NCBI GenBank assembly: GCA_019916065.1
Contig: CM034234.1
Location: 9,522,342-9,586,341 of the forward strand
Length of the DNA: 64,000 bases
Source of the DNA: Vitellaria paradoxa
Lineage: Eukaryota > Streptophyta > Magnoliopsida > Ericales > Sapotaceae
Direction of reading: 5' to 3'
Position numbers and translations under genes: made by a program. The notes beneath the pieces were generated by a model. The model had not been told where the DNA came from and did not search any database. It was given only the letters and a program-made list of their open reading frames with translations. Shown here piece by piece: positions 37,004 through 48,064 of the stretch (position 1 is its first letter; each line of letters starts with the position of its first letter).

Positions 37004-38055
37004 ATGGCTGATGAAAGAAAAAAACGTGAGGAGAGTTCTGGAACGGACAAGAAAACCATTAGTCCTTTCACACTGAATTCGAATGACAACTCGGGTAACC
37101 TGATTACCCAAGTTCAGTTGAAGGGCGAGAATTATGAAGAATGGGCGCGAGCTATGCGGACTGCATTACGAGCCAAGAAGAAATATGGTTTTATTGATGG
37201 ATCTGTCAAACAACCAGCAGATGATTCGCTGGACTTGAAGATTGGTGGACGGTTAATTCCATGTTGGTTTCTTGGGTATTTAATACCATTGAACCGACAC
37301 TTCGCTCGACGATCTCTCACTTGGAGAACGTGAAAGATCTGTGGGAGGACATCAAGCAAAGATTTTCAATTGGGAATGGTCCACGGATGCAGCAACTGAG
37401 ATCGGATTTGGCCAATTGTAGGCAGGATGGTCAACCCATCGTGTCCTATTTCGGTAAACTCAAAACCTTGTGGGATGAAATAAATAACTATGATCAGATA
37501 CCAGTGTGTGATTGTACAGGTTGCAGATGTGATCTTACCATTAAATTGGAAAGAAAGCGTGAAGAAGAGAGAGTTCATCAGTTTTTGATGGGCTTAGATG
37601 AAGAAGGATATGGAACAGTGCGTGCTAATATTTTGAGCACTGAACCTTTGCCTAATCTGAATCGTGTCTATGCTATGGTTGTTCAGCAAGAGCGAGTGCG
37701 AACTATGACACGAACCAAGGATGAAAGAGGGAATCCCATGAGTTTTGCAATCCGGGCAGGTGGTCAAAATTCAAGAGGGGATAAAGATAAAATCCCGTTT
37801 TGTTCTAATTGCAACCGAGAGGGTCATGATGCTGAAAGTTGTTTTCAACTGATAGGATATCCAGAATGGTGGGGTAATAGACCACGTGGAACTTCTGCTG
37901 GACAAGGTAGTGGTCAAAGGCGTGGTAGTAAAGGTGGACGTAACAAGGGAGGAGGTGCTCGTGCCAACGTCTTACAGGCAACTGGAGTTGATGTTGGGCG
38001 AGGAGTTGTGACGGATTCAGATCGAAAGGGTCTTAGTGGATTGAATGATGAGTAG
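37004..38055 (+). pseudogene. Copia gag, broken by a frameshift
   Basis: The N-terminal part (37004 to about 37235) and the rest (about 37235 to 38055) lie in different frames, consistent with loss of one base near 37235. The second part contains the capsid-like DUF4219/UBN2 pattern (VKDLWEDIKQRFS; GPRMQQLRSDLANC) and a CCHC zinc knuckle (C-X2-C-X4-H-X4-C, CSNCNREGHDAESC, near 37800-37842). It ends with TAG at 38053-38055. The downstream polyprotein continues in the same frame, so this codon is most simply a nonsense mutation. Confidence 0.88.
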
Positions 38056-41000
38056 TGGGCGACTTTGTTGGGAATGTTGAGTTCACATCAGAATGGTGCC
38101 CATGAGAGGCTGACAGGTAAGCAGAGTATTTTTCCTTGGATTATTGACACAGGAGCTTCCCACCATATGACAGGAACGTTGGCATTTTTGAGAGAATTGC
38201 GTGACATTGTGCCATGCTCAGTCGAGTTACCTGATGGAGAAAAGACCATGGCAGTGAAAGAAGGAACTGTGTTGCTTGGAGGAGACTTGAAATTGCGACG
38301 AGTTCTTTTTGTACCCAATTTGAAATGCAATCTAATTTCTGTATCACAACTTCTTAATGATTCAAATTTGGTTATCCAACTCACTAACAAAATATGTGCT
38401 ATACAGGACCTAAATTCGAGGAACCTGATTGGAGCGGGTGAGCAACGCGAGGGGCTTTACATTCTCAAGGGAGTGACTTCGGTACATGCTTGCACGGTGG
38501 CTGATACGGAATCCTTTGAGCTTTGGCATAAAAGAATGGGTCATCCTTCTTCTAAGGTGGTGGAGTTAATTTCAGAAGCTAGCAAAATAGTTAGGAAAAC
38601 CAATAAAACTTGTGAGGTTTGTTTTCGAGCAAAACAAACAAGAGAGATCTTCTTTTCTAGTGACAATAAAGCTAAAGATTGTTTTGAATTGATGCATTGT
38701 GATTTGTGGGGACCTTATAGAGTCCCAGCTTCATGTGGAGCAATTTATTTCTTGACAATTGTTGATGATTGCTCTCGTGCTGTGTGGATATATTTGCTGA
38801 ATGGAAAAAATGAAGTGGCTTGTGTTCTTAGAAAATTTATTGCGATGGTCAAATGCCAATTTGAGAAAAATGTGAAAATGGTTAGAAGCAATAACGGAAA
38901 TGAATTTTTGTGTTTGAAAGAATATTTTGCTGAACATGGGATATTGCATCAGACTTCTTGTGTTGGAACACCTCAACAAAATGGCCGAGTGGAAAGAAAG
39001 CATCGCCATATCCTTAATGTTGCAAGAGCTTTGCGTTTCCAAGCAAATTTACCCATAGAATTTTGGGGAGAATGTGTACTCACAGCTGGGTATTTGATTA
39101 ACAGGACTCCCTCTATCTTATTGAATGGTAAAACCCCATATGAGATTATCTTTGGCCAACTTCCTTCTTACAAACATATTCGGATTTTTGGGTGTTTGTG
39201 CTATGCGCATAATCAGAATCGTGATAAAGATAAATTTGCTAGTAGAAGTCGTTGGTGTGTTTTTGTTGGTTATCCGTTGGGAAAGAAGGGGTGGAGATTG
39301 TATGATTTAGAAGCTAATGAATACTTTGTATCAAGAGATGTAGTGTTTGCTGAAACAGAATTTCCATATGCTGATAAGAAAACAGTAAGTGATGAACTCA
39401 TTAAAAATAGAGTTACGGAGTTGGGAGATGAAGTTGATGATTTAAAAAGTGATCTGAGAGAGGAGCACGCCGAAAGTGTAAATAGAGAAAATGAGGTGAA
39501 TCAAGAAATGGAGGACGTAGAAAGAAATGACATTGCCGAAGAGCAGCTAGGTAGGGGACAACGGGTCAAGCAACCTTTTGTTCGTTTGAAAGATTATGTG
39601 ACAAATGCCATCAGGATAAGCCCCTCGACGAGCTCATCTGCCCGAACTAATTCCTCAGGTACACCTTATTCTATAGCACGTTATGTGAGTTATGAAAAAT
39701 TTTCTACGCAACATCGGTGTTTCTTGGCAGGAATTACTGCAGGACATGAGCCAAACTCTTATGCGGAAGCGCTTCAAGATAAACGGTGGAGAGAGGCCAT
39801 GAGTAAAGAAATACAAGCTTTAGAAGATAATGGCACATGGACAGTAGAAAATTTACCGCCTGGGAAGAAAGCAATTGGGAGCAAGTGGGTGTATAAAATT
39901 AAGTACAATTCTGATGGAAGTGTTGAACGATACAAGGCGCGATTGGTGATACTGGGAAATAATCAAGTTGAAGGCATAGATTATCAGGAGACTTTTGCTC
40001 CTACGGCAAAAATGTGCACTGTACGCATTTTTCTTGCCATTGCGGCTGCAAAGAATTGGGAACTTCATCAGATGGACGTCCAAAATGCCTTCTTACATGG
40101 CGATTTTGGAGGAAGAAGTTTATATGAAGATGCCGCCTGGATTTACCTCTCAATCATCAGGGAAGGTATGTAGACTCCGGAAATCTCTGTACGATTTGCG
40201 GCAAGCACCTAGATGTTGGTTTGCAAAATTGGCTGCAGCATTGAAAGCTTATGGATTTCAGCAATCATGTTCAGATTACTCCTTGTTTACTTTTCGAGTT
40301 GGAACTGCTCAATTGAATGTGCTTATTTATGTTGATGATCTCATTATCTCCGGTAATGATATTTCCGCTATGCAAAAGTTCAAGAACTATCTGAGTCGTT
40401 GTTTTCATATGAAAGACTTAGGGAAGCTAAAATTTTTCTTGGGGATTGAAGTGGCGAGAAACTCGCATGGTATTTTCTTGTGTCAACGTAAGTATGCGTT
40501 GGATGTGATTTCTGAGGTCAGATTGCTGGGTTCCAAGCCGGCTACAACTCCACTTGAACAAAATCACAAGCTGGCTCTTACTGAGAGCGATGATGTAGAC
40601 AACTCTGCTCAATATAAGTGCCTAGTGGGTCGATTTATTTATCTAACAATTACTCGACCTGAATTGTCTTACTGTGTGCATATTCTTGCACAGTTCATGC
40701 AGCGGCCGAAAAAAGCTCATTGGGAGGCAGCTGTGAGAGTTTTACGTTATTTGAAAGGAAATCTAGGTCAGGGTATTATGTTACGTGCCAATTGTAATCT
40801 CAAATTGTCTGCTTACTGTAATTCTGACTGGGCTAGTTGTCCTTTGACGAGACGATCTTTGACTGGTTACTTTGTTCTTTTGGGCGAATCACCTATCTCA
40901 TGGAAGACTAAGAAGCAACAAACAGTGTCCCGCTCATCCGCTGAAGCGGAATATAGGTCTATGACTACTGCAGCTTGTGAACTTAAGTGGTTAAAAGGAT

Positions 41001-41284
41001 TATTAGATTCTCTTGGTGTGGCACATTCTCAACCTATGCAGTTGTATTGCGATAGTCAAGCAGCTTTACATATCGCAGCCAATCCTGTCTATCATGAGCG
41101 TACCAAGCACATTGAAGTAGACTGTCATTTTATTCGTAATGAGATACTTCATGGTAACATTCAAACAGATTACGTACGTAGTTCGATGCAGCCAGCTGAT
41201 ATCTTCACGAAGGCGTTGGGAACGGATCAATTTAAGTTTCTCCTTCGCAAGTTGGGCATTCAAGATCCCCATGCTCCAACTTGA
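38056..41284 (+). pseudogene. Copia pol: protease, integrase, reverse transcriptase, RNase H
   Basis: The frame 38056-40173 carries the protease motif WIIDTGASHH (near 38140), a GAG-pre-integrase segment (ELWHKRMGHPS, 38519-38551), the integrase core (HCDLWGPYR; RSNNGNEF at 38884-38907; TPQQNGRVERKH) and the start of reverse transcriptase (QMDVQNAFLHGDF). A frameshift near 40100, compatible with one extra T, moves the remainder to another frame ending at 41284. That part has YVDD (40328-40339) and the RNase H run (CNSDWASCPLTRRSLTGYF; SRSSAEAEYRSM). In RSNNGNEF the second catalytic Asp of the integrase DDE triad is Asn (AAT at 38890-38892). Confidence 0.9.
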
Positions 41285-41290
41285 GGGGGG
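41283..41290 (+). other. Polypurine tract of the Copia element
   Basis: GAGGGGGG lies directly before the 3' LTR and overlaps the pol stop codon. It would prime plus-strand synthesis. Confidence 0.85.
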
Positions 41291-41484
41291 TATTGGAAAG
41301 GCAGCTGTGATCTGCCTTGATTTAGGCCGTTTATTTAGGAAGTTTTGTGTGCAAATCTTTTGTTCCTTCCTTTTGTAGTCCTTGTATTTTTGGTAGTTTA
41401 GGCTGTATCTTCTTGTATATATGGGACGTTTCTGTCGCAATAGAACACAGGATTCTCATTCCAAAATTTCTCAGTTTTTTTACA
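41291..41484 (+). repeat. 3' LTR of the Copia element
   Basis: It has the same length as the 5' LTR, with five substitutions between them, and is followed by the target duplication AGTTA. Confidence 0.93.
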
Positions 41485-41537
41485 AGTTATGCACATAATA
41501 TCAATAGAAAAAAACTAAATAATAATTTTTTTTTTCA

Positions 41538-41860
41538 GGTGGGCAAGTGCCCTTCGCCGAAAGGCCGGTCCCTTACCATTTTTTATTTTGCTATTTTTTT
41601 TTTAAATTTCAACCATCTCTTTTCATCTAAAAGTTAAAAATATAAATTTAATTTATAATAAATGTAAAAATAATTACAATGTAAGAATTTAAAAAAAAAA
41701 AGTCAATATAATAATACTCATAAAAAATTATAATTTCAACCGTTGAATAAAATTAAAGATTAAAATTTTTAAAAATAAAAAAATAATAACAGAATATAAT
41801 AAAAAAAAAAACAGAGCAGGCAAGTCCCTCGCCGAATATCAGCTTCGGCCCTGCAAATAT
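41538..41860. repeat. Decayed small repeat with GC-rich ends
   Basis: GGCAAGTGCCCTTCGCCGAA with AGGCCGGTCCCT (41543-41575) and GGCAAGTCCCTCGCCGAATA with CTTCGGCCCTGC (41819-41856) are related GC-rich phrases bounding an AT-rich interior of about 250 bp. They stand out from the surroundings and look like remains of a non-autonomous element of unknown class. Confidence 0.4.
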
Positions 41861-43629
41861 TTCATCGGTGGACGGGTGGAACTTGCGCTTTAACACATGA
41901 TGAAGATGACATAACAAATTAAAGTAGTTTCTATTGATTCACTTTCACTCCGTTTCTGTGAAAAATCGTGTTGGCACCTTTATTACACATTTAGAGATAT
42001 TCGTAGATCAATTTTCGGAACATGAATTTTGTGGGCGGAAAAGTGATGGATAAATAGAAGTATTAATTTATCGTGTTATTTTTCATAATTATTCATGTAA
42101 AGATTAAAATTTTTATAAATATTCATTTATTTTTTAATGTTTTTCTAAATCTAGTAAGAAGTTTCATTTATTTTTCAATTATATATTTTTCTTACTTTTT
42201 CTTTTCTCCATGAATTTATATCCCAAACATAATATAAATATATGTACTTTTCAAATACACACACACACACATATATTTAACCAATTAGCAATTGAGTGAT
42301 CACATGCTAGGTCAAAATTTGAAATTATGCCTAAGTTCATAATTGAATTTTATATATTTTAATTAAATACTCAAAATCTTAATTTTTATAATATTCATAT
42401 ATTTTGTCTTAACTGACATAATATAGTTAAAAATACATATTTTAAATTATTATTAATGAAAATCTGAATACGGACCTCAAAATATTGTTCTTGAATCTTC
42501 TATTTTAATAAAATTAAAATCCTTCAAAAATTAGAATTTCTCTCTCGTACTGTATAATTAACTCTAATGTGTTGTAATTTCATATGCATGAATTAATGAA
42601 ATTCATTCACTATTTATAGGGAAAGAGAGAATTTAATTGTTCTAATTAATCATTTAATTTCTACCATCCATCAAAGTAGAAATTGATCAAAAACTAACTC
42701 AGAATGTTTTGTCAATAATAACTTTCTAAATAAATCTATATTAAATTTAAATTCTTATGTTGATCATTTTAATTAGGAAACTAATTATAGTAATTAATAA
42801 TTAATTAATTTTAACATTAGGCACTCGCAAATCGTTGAATTGAAAGACAGAAGTGTGCAGGGAAATAGGTTTTTTACTTTTATTCGAAAAAAAAAAAAAA
42901 AGAGGAATGCTTGCTCGATCGGTTTTCTTGTGCTTTAAATCGACATTTTTTTCTTTTTAATTTTCCTGTCTTATATACATACATACATACACACATATAT
43001 TCCCGGCCGACATATCACATTATACAGTTGCCACTAGGTGGCTGCAAATTGCACTGACGCAGCTCAAATTATTCCACGGGCTTTGCGAAGAAAACGAACT
43101 TCGAAAATTTGAACATGCACATGGATCTACGGGCCATGGGTGGCATCTATTCCGCGACACACAACAAGGGACCACACCGGCAGCTGTTAGCTGTCCTATG
43201 GCCCCTTCACTCGAGTATAATTAATGGAGGGTAAAAGCCACAGCAGCCCCTCCTATCCCTTCTTGCCACAATTGACCCACCAGCCTGATCCATCAACTGG
43301 AGCCCTTGGATTGGCTTCCCGTAATTTGGTTAATATCCATGTCCGTCCAAGTTGGGGTGACTGTTGTTGTTGGGGTGTTATACTTGACTTATATTTTAAA
43401 TTTTAGTAAACATATTGAATAAATAATTAATTTTAAGATTATATCAATTTTTAACTAATGTATTTACATTGTGTTTATACAAATCTATTTATATAATTTC
43501 AGATGGTTTCTTCGTATCGTATTTAACATTAACGCCATTGTATATGTATTTTCATTTATTTATTTATTTATTTAATGATAGATGAGACTAGGGATGTGGT
43601 AACGTGGCATTTATGTTGGAGGTAATTAA
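41861..43629. other. Intergenic DNA; GC-richer patch at 43010-43340
   Basis: No gene is supported. The block 43010-43340 has normal GC content and unique-looking sequence but no conserved frame; it could be a promoter or an old gene fragment. CA/TA microsatellites lie at 42257-42275 and 42974-42998. Confidence 0.4.
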
Positions 43630-44238
43630 GGTACCATTTGGTTTGCTAAAAATTAATAAAAATTTCTAAAAATATTTAAAACTCTCTAACAAATTTTGGT
43701 TATCTCATACTTTGTGAAATCTCTATAAATTTTTATATATATATTTATATATCCCAACAAATTTTTATAAACTGTAGTACTTTTTTTTACAAATCTCAAT
43801 AATTTTTTCATAAACCCTAATAATTTTTTAACAAATTTTAATGGATTTGACGTAAATCCGTGAGAACGAATCGAAAAAATCATTTCTACATTTTTTCTCT
43901 CCAACTTTTTCACGTAGAAGTCAAAAAGTTTAACTTTCAAAAAATTTTTGACATAAATCCATGAAAACGGACCCAAAAAACCCTTCCCACAACTTTTCTC
44001 TCCAATTTTTTACTGCATAAGTCCAAAAGTTCAACAATTTTCAAAAAAAAAATTGTTATAAATCCCTAGGAACGGACCCAAAAAACTGACAGTTTCTCTC
44101 TTTAACTTTGTACTGCAAAAATTCAAAAGTTACACTATTCATATCTACAAAACATGATTTGGGTTAGAAACGCCAAATGTCAAAAGTTATTCCAAACTAC
44201 ATTTTTTTTGTTTTTGTTTTACCACCCCAAACGCAACC
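43630..44238. repeat. PIF/Harbinger-like MITE, family 2, copy 2, with internal tandem repeats
   Basis: The ends GGTACCATTTGGTTTG and CCCCAAACGCAACC are inverted repeats flanked by TAA (43627-43629 and 44239-44241). Read in reverse, its right end (GTTTGGGGTGGTAAAAC, ATGTAGTTTGG) matches the left ends of copies at 5196 and 44567. The interior contains three degenerate units of 101-105 bp. Confidence 0.65.
43849..44155. repeat. Three degenerate tandem units of about 103 bp inside the MITE
   Basis: Units start at 43849, 43950 and 44055 with (A)TAAATCCNTGANAACGNANC. Each continues through TCTCTCCAACTTTTT-type and CAAAAGTTNAAC-type phrases. Confidence 0.65.
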
Positions 44239-44566
44239 TAAATAACATAACTAAATCACACAAAGTACCGACGATGCATTGGGGGTAAAAACAAATAGAG
44301 TTATTTGCGAATTATTCGAATTTGACTTGAGAAAAATTCAGCTTGAATTTTTGTGAGTAAAAAGAGTTCGAATTAAGATTAATTTGTTACTCGTTCATAT
44401 TCAATGTCGAGTCTAAAAAAATTCTGTTTAAAAACATACGAGTCAATCGATAAAATAATATATATTGATTACATTTTTATATTTTTTAATAATACTTTTA
44501 TTATAATTTTATGGTAGTTTATTTAATATAGTTTAAACAAACGATATCATCGACACTAGCTTAATA

Positions 44567-45074
44567 TAAGTAACGTTTGGAGTGATAAAAAAAACAAGAA
44601 AAAAATAAGATACATATAGATAAAATGTAATTTTGGGTTAATTTTGGTGTTTTGTATTTTCTTTCCAAACTGTAATTTTTTTTTTTTTAGATAAACAGTA
44701 GCAAATTGTTAGAACGGTTCCCAAATTCGTTCTAACAGATTCAAAAAGTCTATTTGAATATGCATAGCGTCAAAACCGTTAGAACAATTTTTTTAAATCC
44801 ATTCTAAAGGATTCAAAAAAATTCATATAAAATAATAACAATAGTACTCGTTTGAAAATTTTCGACTCGAAAAATATGATTGTCAAAAAAAATTTTATGT
44901 ATTCAGTTAATCTCCTTCAAGGAATTTTTATTTTTTTAGTAAAATATTAAAATGTTTTGAAATTAGCAAAAATAAGAATGTGTAAATATGTAATATAAAA
45001 TTTTAATGATTCGTAGAGGTTGTCGAAGATTTATTTTGTTTTATATTATTTCTTGTCACTCTAAACAGTGCCAT
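44567..45074. repeat. MITE, family 2, copy 3
   Basis: It begins GTAACGTTTGGAGTGATAA and ends TTGTCACTCTAAACAGTGCC. The interior has the same type of phrase (AGAACGGTTCCCAAATTCG, AAAACCGTTAGAAC) as the other family members. A target duplication of TAA is possible but unclear. Confidence 0.55.
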
Positions 45075-46866
45075 AAATAGTAAGTTAAAGCACGATTTGA
45101 TTTAACCCGTTCCACCCCTTGGATTGGCGTTCCTCTTAAAGGTCGTTGCTGTGCTCTCCCCCTCGTGCCGACGTAGATGAAATCTGACCAGTCCATCAAA
45201 CTGAAGTACAAAGTATAAAAAATCTCTCTCGATCTCTCAGTGAGGGTCTTAATCTGCCCACCGGGAAAGCGCGTGAAAGAGAGTTCATTTTGAATACTTC
45301 CAATATTCTTTTATTCTTTTTTCGATATTTTTTTTTTCACTCTCTTTAACCATCAAAAGTTTATTAATAGGGAAAAACAATCAAACATTGTGAGAGATCT
45401 ACGGTAAAATAACTACGTAGGTAAATAAAATAAGATGTGACAGTAATGCTTACCAAACTTATTGTGATTTTAACTTTATACGCATCTCTAATAAATTTTA
45501 GAAATAAATATGAAGACTCTTATAGTTTGGGGTTTATACACTAACACCTCTTACCTCCATTAATAAGTTATTGTTAACCAAGTTAACCTTATAAAATGAC
45601 TAAAATTAACACTCTCAAAATTAATCTTAACAAATTTATATCATGCATATAAAATAAAACGTGCAAATTATTTTTATTTTATAATTTCATACAATATCAA
45701 GTTATATTAGTCTTTTAGTATTTTTTTAATACGTTTGATTAAAGAGATTAAATGACAAAAGAAAAATAATACTATACAATAACATATGAGTTTAAATATA
45801 ATATATAATTATTTTTTTATGTGAAATGATTTTTTTGATGCTTAGATTAATAAAATATAAAATGAGATAAAAATGTGATTCAATAATATATATAACTGGA
45901 AATAATTTTGAAATGAAATTAATCCAGTCACGTAAGACATACAATACAACACCCCTAGGCTTTGTTTCACAAACGAATGGACTTGGGCTGACGTGCGACG
46001 GCCACACGTTAGCAACTTTTTTATTTTTTTTTGAAAAGTAAAACATTACAGTTGAGGCACGTGACAAACTTGCGGAAATAATTGTTGTTTCCAGTTATTG
46101 AGACGCATGGCAATATCAAAGAAATGGTTGGGTGATAAATTTTACCGTTCCGCCAAGTACAGTTACATTCAATTGACCCTACAAACAACACCTACCGCTG
46201 TCACTTTTTTTTTTTCTTTTTTGTAAAAATTTGAGCTTCGCAAATGTAAATAACATACAAATAATATTTCAAAATATGACGTCATATAAAATAGTATAAA
46301 AATAATTATAATAATATATATATCTATATATACTATTACAATAAGAGTGCACTAGAGATAGTTGGTAAAGTTAAATATTTAGTGAAATTAAAATTTTTTC
46401 ATTAATAACATTTTATTATCAGTAACTATCGATAACTTAATTAAAAGAGCTGTATAAGTAATTTTTAAAATTATATAAGTTAGTTAAATAATTTTATTTT
46501 TGTATTTTTTATTTTTTATATGCCATTTAATTTTTCATTAATTTTGTTTGTCTTTTTAAAATACTCATCAATTATTCATTATTTGCTTATCTCTACCACT
46601 ATTTATTGTTTAGGATAAAATTTTTAGTCTTTATAATTTTTAGTTACTTTTTTTTTTTAACAATTTAAAAAATAAATAAATAATGCTACTTTATAAGATA
46701 TTTTACCAAAAAGTACTAAAAATAATGTGTCAATGACACATATATAATAAAAAAATTTTATTAAATTATTTTTTTACATGATAAGTTTTCAAAGTTACTA
46801 ATATAGCATTATTCTGAAAAAAAAGAATGATAGAAAAAATTTAATAATTATTTCTCTCTCACATAC
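45075..46866. other. Intergenic DNA upstream of the OFP gene
   Basis: No gene is seen. The part at 45110-45305 is GC-richer and holds the 43-bp segment shared with 24503-24545. The rest is AT-rich. Confidence 0.4.
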
Positions 46867-47000
46867 GGTGGATACATTTAGAATGACGAAAAGTAAAATA
46901 AAGTGAGATAATTTATGAGTTCTTAATTTGTAGAGTAAAATAAAAATAAATAATTTTTTAAAACTTTTTAAATTTTTAAATAATTTTTAACGAACTAAAT
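46867..47000. repeat. Short MITE, family 1, just upstream of the OFP gene
   Basis: ATACATTTAGAATGACGAAAAGT followed by GTGAGATAATTTATGAGTTC matches the consensus of the family copy at 48774-48895. The right end is near TTTAACGAACTAAATG. It lies about 200 bp from the OFP start codon and so within its promoter. Confidence 0.5.
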
Positions 47001-47001
47001 G

Positions 47002-47007
47002 CACGTG
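47002..47007 (+). promoter_or_regulatory. G-box (CACGTG) in the OFP promoter
   Basis: CACGTG lies 191 bp upstream of the OFP start codon, in the context GCACGTGAAT. G-boxes bind bHLH and bZIP factors. A function here is only inferred from position. Confidence 0.4.
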
Positions 47008-47197
47008 AATATGTTTTATGTAGGTGAGGAAGATTCCACAAGTCTCCCCTTCGTGTCCACACCCTCTCACCTCTCTTTTAAAATCTCCCCCAAGCTCTCT
47101 GACTCTTCATTAATACGTGCCTCCATAAGAACTCCCCATCCACAACCCAAACAAAAGAAAAACAATTCCATTCAAAACCGCATTCTCAATCAAACAA

Positions 47198-47935
47198 ATG
47201 GGCAAGAAAATGAAGCTCCCATTCCTCTTCAAGATCCCAGAAGAAGGAGCAACCACCTCCTCATGGCCATGGCCGTCCTGTGGAACCCCCAAAACCCTCT
47301 CTTTCCGAGCCGCCGGCGACATGTTAGAGTCCTCCTTCACCGGAGCGGCTGACTCCCCTGAGAAGCCACGGTTCGCCAGCTCCGCCGAGGCGGGGCTCGA
47401 CTCAGAGGACTCCACCGGAGGCGGCGGCGGAGGCGGAGAGTCGATAGAGGCGGTGATTCGAGGGCTGCGGTCGGCGGAGAGGCTGTTCTTCGAGCCGGGA
47501 GAGACGAGTTCGATAATGGAGGAGGCGAAGAGTGATGGGTTTCCGTTCAAAGAGAGTGTGGTGATGGCAATGGAGTCTCGGGACCCGTATGTGGATTTCA
47601 AGAGGTCTATGGAGGAGATGGTGGAGGCGCATGGGTTGAAGGATTGGGAGTGCCTTGAAGAGCTCTTGAGCTGGTTTTTGAGTGTCAATGGCAAGAGCAA
47701 TCATGGCTATATAATTGAAGCTTTTGTTGACTTGCTCTTTGGTCTTGCTTTTGCTTCTTCGTTATCTTCCTTCTCATCTTCATCTTCTGATCATGATCAG
47801 TCTTCTAATACTATTACCAGTACTGCTCATTCTCCTTCTTCTCCGTTATCGTTTTCTTCTTCCACTTCTTCAACTAGTCCTTGTTTATCTTCATTAGAAG
47901 CTGAAGATGAGATTGAGAAATCAGTAGATAATTAA
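47198..47935 (+). CDS. OFP: OVATE family protein (OFP13/15/18-like transcriptional repressor), intronless
   Basis: The single frame of 245 aa begins MGKKMKLPFLFK and has SWPWPSCGTPKTLSFRA at 22-38, the signature of the OFP13/15/16/18 subgroup. The OVATE domain spans about 117-181: FKESVVMAMESRDPYVDF, then RSMEEMVEAHGL, then WECLEELLSWFLSVN, then IIEAFVDLL. A Gly run occurs at 74-80. The C-terminus (188-235) is Ser/Thr-rich and low in complexity. OVATE proteins are plant-specific repressors that bind BELL and KNOX homeodomain proteins and TRM proteins and influence cell elongation, organ shape and secondary wall formation; the domain often contains an EAR-like LxLxL motif, not evident here. 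The start is the first ATG of this frame in context CAAATGGGC, preceded by a C-rich leader. Confidence 0.93.
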   Translation: MGKKMKLPFLFKIPEEGATTSSWPWPSCGTPKTLSFRAAGDMLESSFTGAADSPEKPRFASSAEAGLDSEDSTGGGGGGGESIEAVIRGLRSAERLFFEPGETSSIMEEAKSDGFPFKESVVMAMESRDPYVDFKRSMEEMVEAHGLKDWECLEELLSWFLSVNGKSNHGYIIEAFVDLLFGLAFASSLSSFSSSSSDHDQSSNTITSTAHSPSSPLSFSSSTSSTSPCLSSLEAEDEIEKSVDN

Positions 47936-48039
47936 TGGTTCATCTTCAGAGTTAATTTTTTTTATTCTATGCTAATTATATATTTGGTTAATATGTGTTA
48001 TAGTAATTTCAGGAATGATAGTGAAAAACTTCATTTACT

Positions 48040-48064
48040 GATCTCTCTCTCTCTCTCTCTCTCC
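48040..48064 (+). repeat. (CT)n tract downstream of the OFP gene
   Basis: About 12 CT units start about 105 bp after the OFP stop codon, likely in or near its 3' UTR. Confidence 0.75.

Larger units (their letters stand above)
36797..41484 (+). mobile_element. Ty1/Copia LTR retrotransposon, nearly complete but disabled
   Basis: The 4688-bp element has two 194-bp LTRs and is flanked by the 5-bp duplication AGTTA (36792-36796 and 41485-41489). The domain order gag, protease, integrase, reverse transcriptase, RNase H defines Copia. The short LTRs and the gag pattern (NYEEWARAMRTALRAKKKYGF) suggest the Ale/Retrofit lineage, an inference. The LTRs differ at five positions (2.6 percent), so insertion is fairly recent. 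Coding is broken by a frameshift in gag near 37235, a TAG codon at 38053-38055, a frameshift near 40100 in reverse transcriptase, and an Asp-to-Asn change in the integrase active site. The copy should not be autonomous. Confidence 0.95.

Noticed and set aside
43849..44155. Regular spacing of repeat units suggestive of a CRISPR-like array
   Set aside because: Units are degenerate, about 103 bp long, without unique spacers, and lie inside a MITE in plant DNA.
47110..47700. 196-codon minus-strand frame opposite the OFP gene
   Set aside because: It is a shadow of the OFP coding sequence; its Ser/Pro-rich content mirrors the OFP codons.
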